Source: Clostridiales bacterium (lineage in GTDB: Bacteria; Bacillota; Clostridia; Oscillospirales; Oscillospiraceae). From it: a stretch of DNA of 16,271 nt. Shown here one piece after another: positions 13,590-16,271 of this stretch (within the stretch, counting starts at the first letter, position 1; the number at the start of each line of letters is the position of its first letter). The DNA lies in the NCBI GenBank assembly GCA_021200895.1, contig JAJQFX010000134.1, positions 1-16,271 on the forward strand, written 5' to 3'. Made by a program: the position numbers and the translations under genes. The notes under the pieces were generated by a model. That model had not been told where the DNA came from. It searched no databases and saw only the letters and a list, made by a program, of their open reading frames with translations.

Positions 13590-14966
13590 ATGGAGAAACA
13601 GGAAGAAACTGAAGTTCTGCAAGCATTAAAGAATAGTCAGGTATCGGAGGAACTCTGCTCCCAGGTTGCACTTGGCCTGGATACCAGCGCTGCGCTGTCC
13701 ACTATCATGGAGCGAACCACTGGAGATTTTACGATAGAGGAATTGATTTCTCTTACAGCGGGGATTGCCATGGAGTACCACGACGCCGACAGCGTCATTT
13801 TCATCACCATAGACAACGAATTGTCGGCTGCGGAGTGTATCTTTGAGACGCACCGGGCCGATTTTTCACCACTTTGCGGCACCGGCCTCATGTATATGGA
13901 TGAATATCCAGCGCTGTTAAAAGTTCTGATGCGGGCGCTGCTGATGGCAGTGGAGGCGAAAGGCTTTATTTCCGCGCAGAATATCCTCCCCATGCTGCCA
14001 AACGGCTCAAGAGAGTACAAGAGGATGGAGCAAATCGGGCTGGAATCCATCATGGGGGTCAAATACGGGAAAAATGAACACCAGTTCATAGCAGTCATCA
14101 ATCTCCGCAAATACGGAAAAGAGGGTGACATCCTTCGTCTGCTGGCTCGTGTGGTAGATTCCGAGATCGACAGATTGGGACAGCCGAACATGGGAGAAGG
14201 ATTTTCATTCGGTGCAGGGAAACTTGCGAAGAACGAAGTCTATGTCAGGTTGCTAAACGCCTTTGAGCTGCATACAAGGAAGGGATCTCTTACAGAGGAG
14301 GACATCACGCGCAATCAGGAGATCATTTTTCTGACTGTGTTGCTGATGAAGCAGGACGAGGGAATGATTCCTGCAACGATGCTTCTTCATATGCTTTGGG
14401 AGGACCCGGAGGCCCTCTCCGAGCCGGAGCGGACACTGAAAAATTTGAGCTATCGCGTCAACAAGAAATTAAAGCAGCTTTTCCCCAGGGGCGACTTCCT
14501 GGAAATCAAAAAGCAAAGTTATATGATTAGCCGGAAATATAAAATCACGACGGACTTGGATCGATTTTCCTATATGATTCGAGATGCAGAAGGTGTTACA
14601 AACCCAAAAGCGCGGCTTGAACGATATTTAGAGGCACTGGATGACTTTTCAGGGATCGTATTGCCACAGCAGGATCACCAGGCAATCAAGTTTGTTACTG
14701 AAAAATATGAAAGCGCCAGAAGGCGGGCGCAAAACGAATGTCTTTCGCTGATGTTCGAGCTGGGCGACTACACCAGGATGGCAGAGTATATCCGAACGCT
14801 CTCTGTTTTGCGGACGATGGACGGAGAACTGGCGTATTGGAACGCTATGATGTATATCGGTATGGGACAGCACCAGCAGGCCAGAGAATTGTTGGAGGAA
14901 AACAGTGATTACTTATCTGAAACGCAAATCAATGCTATAAAGTGCAGAATTTTGGCAAAAACATGA
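13590..14966 (+). CDS. SARP-like regulator: GAF-like N-terminus, winged helix, BTAD/TPR-like C-terminus
   Basis: A 458-residue putative activator. Residues about 35-195 alternate strands and helices like a GAF sensor (ADSVIFITIDNEL, then HQFIAVINLRKYG and a final helix). Residues about 235-318 look like an OmpR/SARP winged helix: ITRNQEIIFLTVLLM, ERTLKNLSYRVNKKLKQLFP, then the wing FLEIKKQSYMISRKYK. From about 320 the segment ITTDLDRFSYMIRDAEG opens an all-helical region resembling the bacterial transcriptional activator domain, continued by TPR-like helices to the end. GAGGAG precedes the ATG at eight bases. Twelve bases after its stop begins a tract of 11-bp direct repeats, the spacing SARP proteins bind. 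Domain borders are by eye, and the ligand of the GAF-like part is unknown. Confidence 0.7.
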   Translation: MEKQEETEVLQALKNSQVSEELCSQVALGLDTSAALSTIMERTTGDFTIEELISLTAGIAMEYHDADSVIFITIDNELSAAECIFETHRADFSPLCGTGLMYMDEYPALLKVLMRALLMAVEAKGFISAQNILPMLPNGSREYKRMEQIGLESIMGVKYGKNEHQFIAVINLRKYGKEGDILRLLARVVDSEIDRLGQPNMGEGFSFGAGKLAKNEVYVRLLNAFELHTRKGSLTEEDITRNQEIIFLTVLLMKQDEGMIPATMLLHMLWEDPEALSEPERTLKNLSYRVNKKLKQLFPRGDFLEIKKQSYMISRKYKITTDLDRFSYMIRDAEGVTNPKARLERYLEALDDFSGIVLPQQDHQAIKFVTEKYESARRRAQNECLSLMFELGDYTRMAEYIRTLSVLRTMDGELAYWNAMMYIGMGQHQQARELLEENSDYLSETQINAIKCRILAKT

Positions 14967-14977
14967 GAAAATGGGCG

Positions 14978-15065
14978 AGTATGCAAAAAGTATGCTGGGA
15001 TTATGCAGAAAGTATGCAAATAGTATGCTGAAAAGATGTTGAAAATATGTTGAAAGTTTGTGGAT
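14978..15065 (+). repeat. Eight tandem 11-bp direct repeats (heptamer plus 4-bp spacer), likely regulator binding sites
   Basis: Copies begin at 14978, 14989, 15000, 15011, 15022, 15033, 15044 and 15055. Four are AGTATGC exactly; the others are ATTATGC, AAGATGT, AATATGT and AGTTTGT. Spacers are AAAA, TGGG, AGAA, AAAT, TGAA, TGAA, TGAA and GGAT. The register is perfect across 88 bases. Heptamers every 11 bp upstream of a promoter are the known target form of SARP regulators, and a SARP-like gene ends just before. Confidence 0.85.
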
Positions 15066-15089
15066 TTTCCAAAACAGCTCCTGTATAAT
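15061..15089 (+). promoter_or_regulatory. Activator-type promoter of the zinc-ribbon gene
   Basis: A perfect TATAAT (15084-15089) has only TGGATT at the -35 position (15061-15066, 17-base spacer). The last repeat overlaps the -35 region. A good -10 with a poor -35 next to repeated sites is typical of activator-dependent promoters. Confidence 0.65.
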
Positions 15090-15161
15090 AGGTTGTGACA
15101 TGGGAAAACCGCTGTGCAGCAAAGGGCAGGCTCCCATAGAAAAAACAGGGAGGTCAGACCA

Positions 15162-15362
15162 ATGCAGGATGAGAAGCCACCGGTTCAGTTGCTTACCTCA
15201 TGTTGCCCGGTATGCTGTTCTCGATTGATATGCGGAGAAACCATAAAACGAGGGCTGCATCAATGCACCAAGTGTAAAAGATACTGGGTAATTGAGATAA
15301 GCGAAGGCGATGTTCATGTTAAGGAGGCATCTAGGGATTACCGCAGGATGATTGCCTTGTAG
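15162..15362 (+). CDS. Small zinc-ribbon protein, 66 residues
   Basis: A short protein with two CxxC knuckles: CPVC (15-18) and CTKC (35-38), the latter followed by KRYWVIEI as in zinc-ribbon folds. Extra cysteines are at 14, 19 and 24. The ATG at 15162 has GGGAGG 10 bases ahead; a frame extension to 15114 lacks a ribosome site. It is the first gene after the repeat array and its promoter, so it is the prime candidate target of the SARP-like regulator. A strong terminator follows. I do not recognise a named family; a nucleic-acid or protein-binding adaptor is possible. Confidence 0.7.
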   Translation: MQDEKPPVQLLTSCCPVCCSRLICGETIKRGLHQCTKCKRYWVIEISEGDVHVKEASRDYRRMIAL

Positions 15363-15496
15363 TTATATATCGCAAAGCAAAACTGAATATATTGAGACAT
15401 ACTGTGAGCGCCATCGAATTGGGCTGGCACCCTCAAGGACGTAAATCAGGAGTCAAAAGTTTGTTAGATAGAGCTGCACCGGTCAGTGAGCCGGAC

Positions 15497-15559
15497 GAGT
15501 TCGGCAGACGGAAATGCAATTCCACAGGAGAATTGCGCCATCTGCCGGACTCTTTTTTT
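15497..15559 (+). terminator. Strong intrinsic terminator after the zinc-ribbon gene
   Basis: GAGTTCGGCAGA (15497-15508) pairs with TCTGCCGGACTC (15541-15552), 12 positions with one G-U. An inner GCAATTC/GAATTGC stem and a run of seven T follow the design. The 135 bases between the zinc-ribbon stop and this hairpin hold no gene I can support. Confidence 0.85.
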
Positions 15560-15600
15560 GTTTCTAAGTAGCCTCCGTCGGTATGCCTGCTAATTTACTG

Positions 15601-15645
15601 CCTCCATTCAGAGTTGCTTTTCCGCAACATGAATGGAGGTTTTTT
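15601..15645 (+). promoter_or_regulatory. Terminator-like hairpin that contains the ribosome site of the XRE gene
   Basis: CCTCCATTCA (15601-15610) pairs with TGAATGGAGG (15630-15639), with an inner GTTGC/GCAAC stem. TTTTTT follows directly and then the ATG at 15646. The GGAGG of the 3' arm is the only ribosome site for the gene, so the folded form should both end transcription and hide the site. Confidence 0.7.
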
Positions 15646-15921
15646 ATGTATTTTGATGCTGTCAAATTTGGGCAGAGAATAGCAAATTTAAGAAAGGAGC
15701 GTGGTGTATCACAGGAGCAACTGGCAGAGCTACTCAATATGAGCCGTGTACATCTAGCTCATATTGAAATTGGTCAGAGAGCAGGCTCTATTGATTTCAT
15801 GCTGGATATTGCAACCTATTTTGATATTTCTTTGGATTATTTAATTACCGGAGAGGAACGAGTACCTGCCAGCGTCCAAGAGACAGTGCAAAAAGCAATC
15901 CGAATTCTTAGCAGCATATAA
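15646..15921 (+). CDS. XRE (Cro/CI-type) helix-turn-helix regulator
   Basis: A 91-residue DNA-binding protein. The helix-turn-helix is seen in FGQRIANLRKERGVSQEQLA, ELLNMSRVHLAHIEIGQR and FMLDIATYFDISLDYLITGE, followed by a short helical tail. The ATG at 15646 has GGAGG six bases ahead. An upstream ATG at 15583 lacks a ribosome site and would translate through the hairpin, so I reject it. No clear promoter lies between the preceding terminator and this gene, so expression may depend on readthrough. Proteins of this type are frequent next to integrative elements. Confidence 0.88.
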   Translation: MYFDAVKFGQRIANLRKERGVSQEQLAELLNMSRVHLAHIEIGQRAGSIDFMLDIATYFDISLDYLITGEERVPASVQETVQKAIRILSSI

Positions 15922-16271
15922 AAGCTGAATCTGTGATTGTGTCTTATGAAGACATCGTTTAATATGCCGTTTTCCCCTACAATTTATTTACAGCCAATAA
16001 AAAGGCCCAACCTGTACGTTGAAAACTGAATATACAGTACACAGGTACGTTCCTGCTGTGGTGAGCCATATCAGCGGTACGCCGCGACCCAGCCTCCGGG
16101 CTGGCAGCGATCTCTACCGTCTGTGATGATCGTTTCGCAGCCGATCCGGCTACGACCCCCACAGCAGGGATAATGATACTTCTGTCCAGCCACAGCCCCA
16201 GCATAACAGTCGGGATCACGCAATGGGGGCAGCTCCGTGAGACCCACGGGGAGGTTAGACGCCTATGGAGC
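15922..16271. other. Non-coding stretch at the window edge with dense hairpins; possible structured RNA or element boundary
   Basis: Bases 15922-16010 are AT-rich with nothing recognisable. From about 16050 the composition turns GC-rich and structured. CCTGCTGTGG (16052-16061) pairs perfectly with CCACAGCAGG (16159-16168). Inside lie GCGG-TACG-CCGC (16074-16085), CCAGCC-TCCG-GGCTGG (16089-16104) and an AGCC/GGCT hairpin (about 16136-16154). Further right CCGTG/CACGG pairs at 16235-16249. Two loops are of the stable UNCG type. A 7-base direct repeat GTACGTT occurs at 16014 and 16045. I find no convincing gene on either strand and recognise no named RNA family. Confidence 0.45.

Noticed and set aside
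14978..15065. CRISPR array interpretation of the repeat tract
   Set aside because: Units are 11 bp with 4-bp spacers and no cas genes are near; the spacing fits regulator sites.
15461..15571. A 36-codon frame starting at TTG behind CAGGAG
   Set aside because: It runs through the strong terminator stem and T tract, and nothing in the product looks like a protein.
16018..16034. TTGAAAACTGAATA, resembling sequence near rRNA operons of Firmicutes
   Set aside because: No 16S, 23S or tRNA sequence is found on either side within the window, so I do not call an rRNA spacer.
15977..16219. An 80-codon minus-strand frame at the right edge
   Set aside because: GTG start without a good ribosome site, lying over the hairpin-rich stretch; no domain recognised, so I treat it as chance or part of a non-coding element.

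Overview
The window looks like a chromosome segment of a gut Bacillota, most likely a Clostridia/Oscillospiraceae-type genome. This is inferred from AGGAGG-type ribosome sites, TTGACA/TATAAT promoters, a Firmicute-style Opp/Dpp operon, a CymR-like Rrf2 regulator and a serine-recombinase remnant of the kind common in Clostridial mobile elements. No rRNA, tRNA or CRISPR array was seen.

Left part (1-8141, genes on the minus strand). A six-gene operon starts at a good promoter near 8037-8010. It runs through a long regulated leader (about 7639-8003), then a glutathionyl-hydroquinone-reductase-like (xi-class GST) protein, then a complete peptide ABC importer in the order oppA, oppB, oppC, oppD, oppF. 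The leader encodes a 39-residue peptide extremely rich in Cys and Met, followed by a terminator hairpin and a mutually exclusive antiterminator pairing. Past the end of the operon is the start of a trans-sulfuration-family PLP enzyme, cut by the window edge, with its own promoter.

Middle part (8142-12536). An M19 dipeptidase (minus strand) diverges from a three-gene operon on the plus strand: an AraC-type regulator with a degenerate receiver domain, a GNAT acetyltransferase and an M20 PepT-like peptidase. That operon shares a bidirectional terminator with a convergent CymR-like Rrf2 regulator. Peptide import, two peptidases, a PLP C-S enzyme, a thiol-transferase-fold protein, a Cys/Met-rich leader and a CymR-like regulator together suggest scavenging of sulfur-containing peptides or thiol conjugates. 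This is inference from context, not proof.

Right part (12537-16271). This is an accessory-looking stretch: a serine-recombinase C-terminal remnant, an XRE regulator, a SARP-like regulator with an N-terminal GAF-like region, and a striking tract of eight 11-bp direct repeats directly upstream of a promoter for a 66-residue zinc-ribbon protein. Then come a strong terminator, a second XRE regulator whose ribosome site lies inside a terminator-like hairpin, and finally a GC-rich, hairpin-dense stretch at the window edge that may be a structured RNA or the edge of a mobile element.

The strongest leads are the Cys/Met attenuator (7785-7959), the SARP-like regulator with its 11-bp repeat array (13590-15089), and the GST-like protein with altered thiol-site residues (6421-7638).
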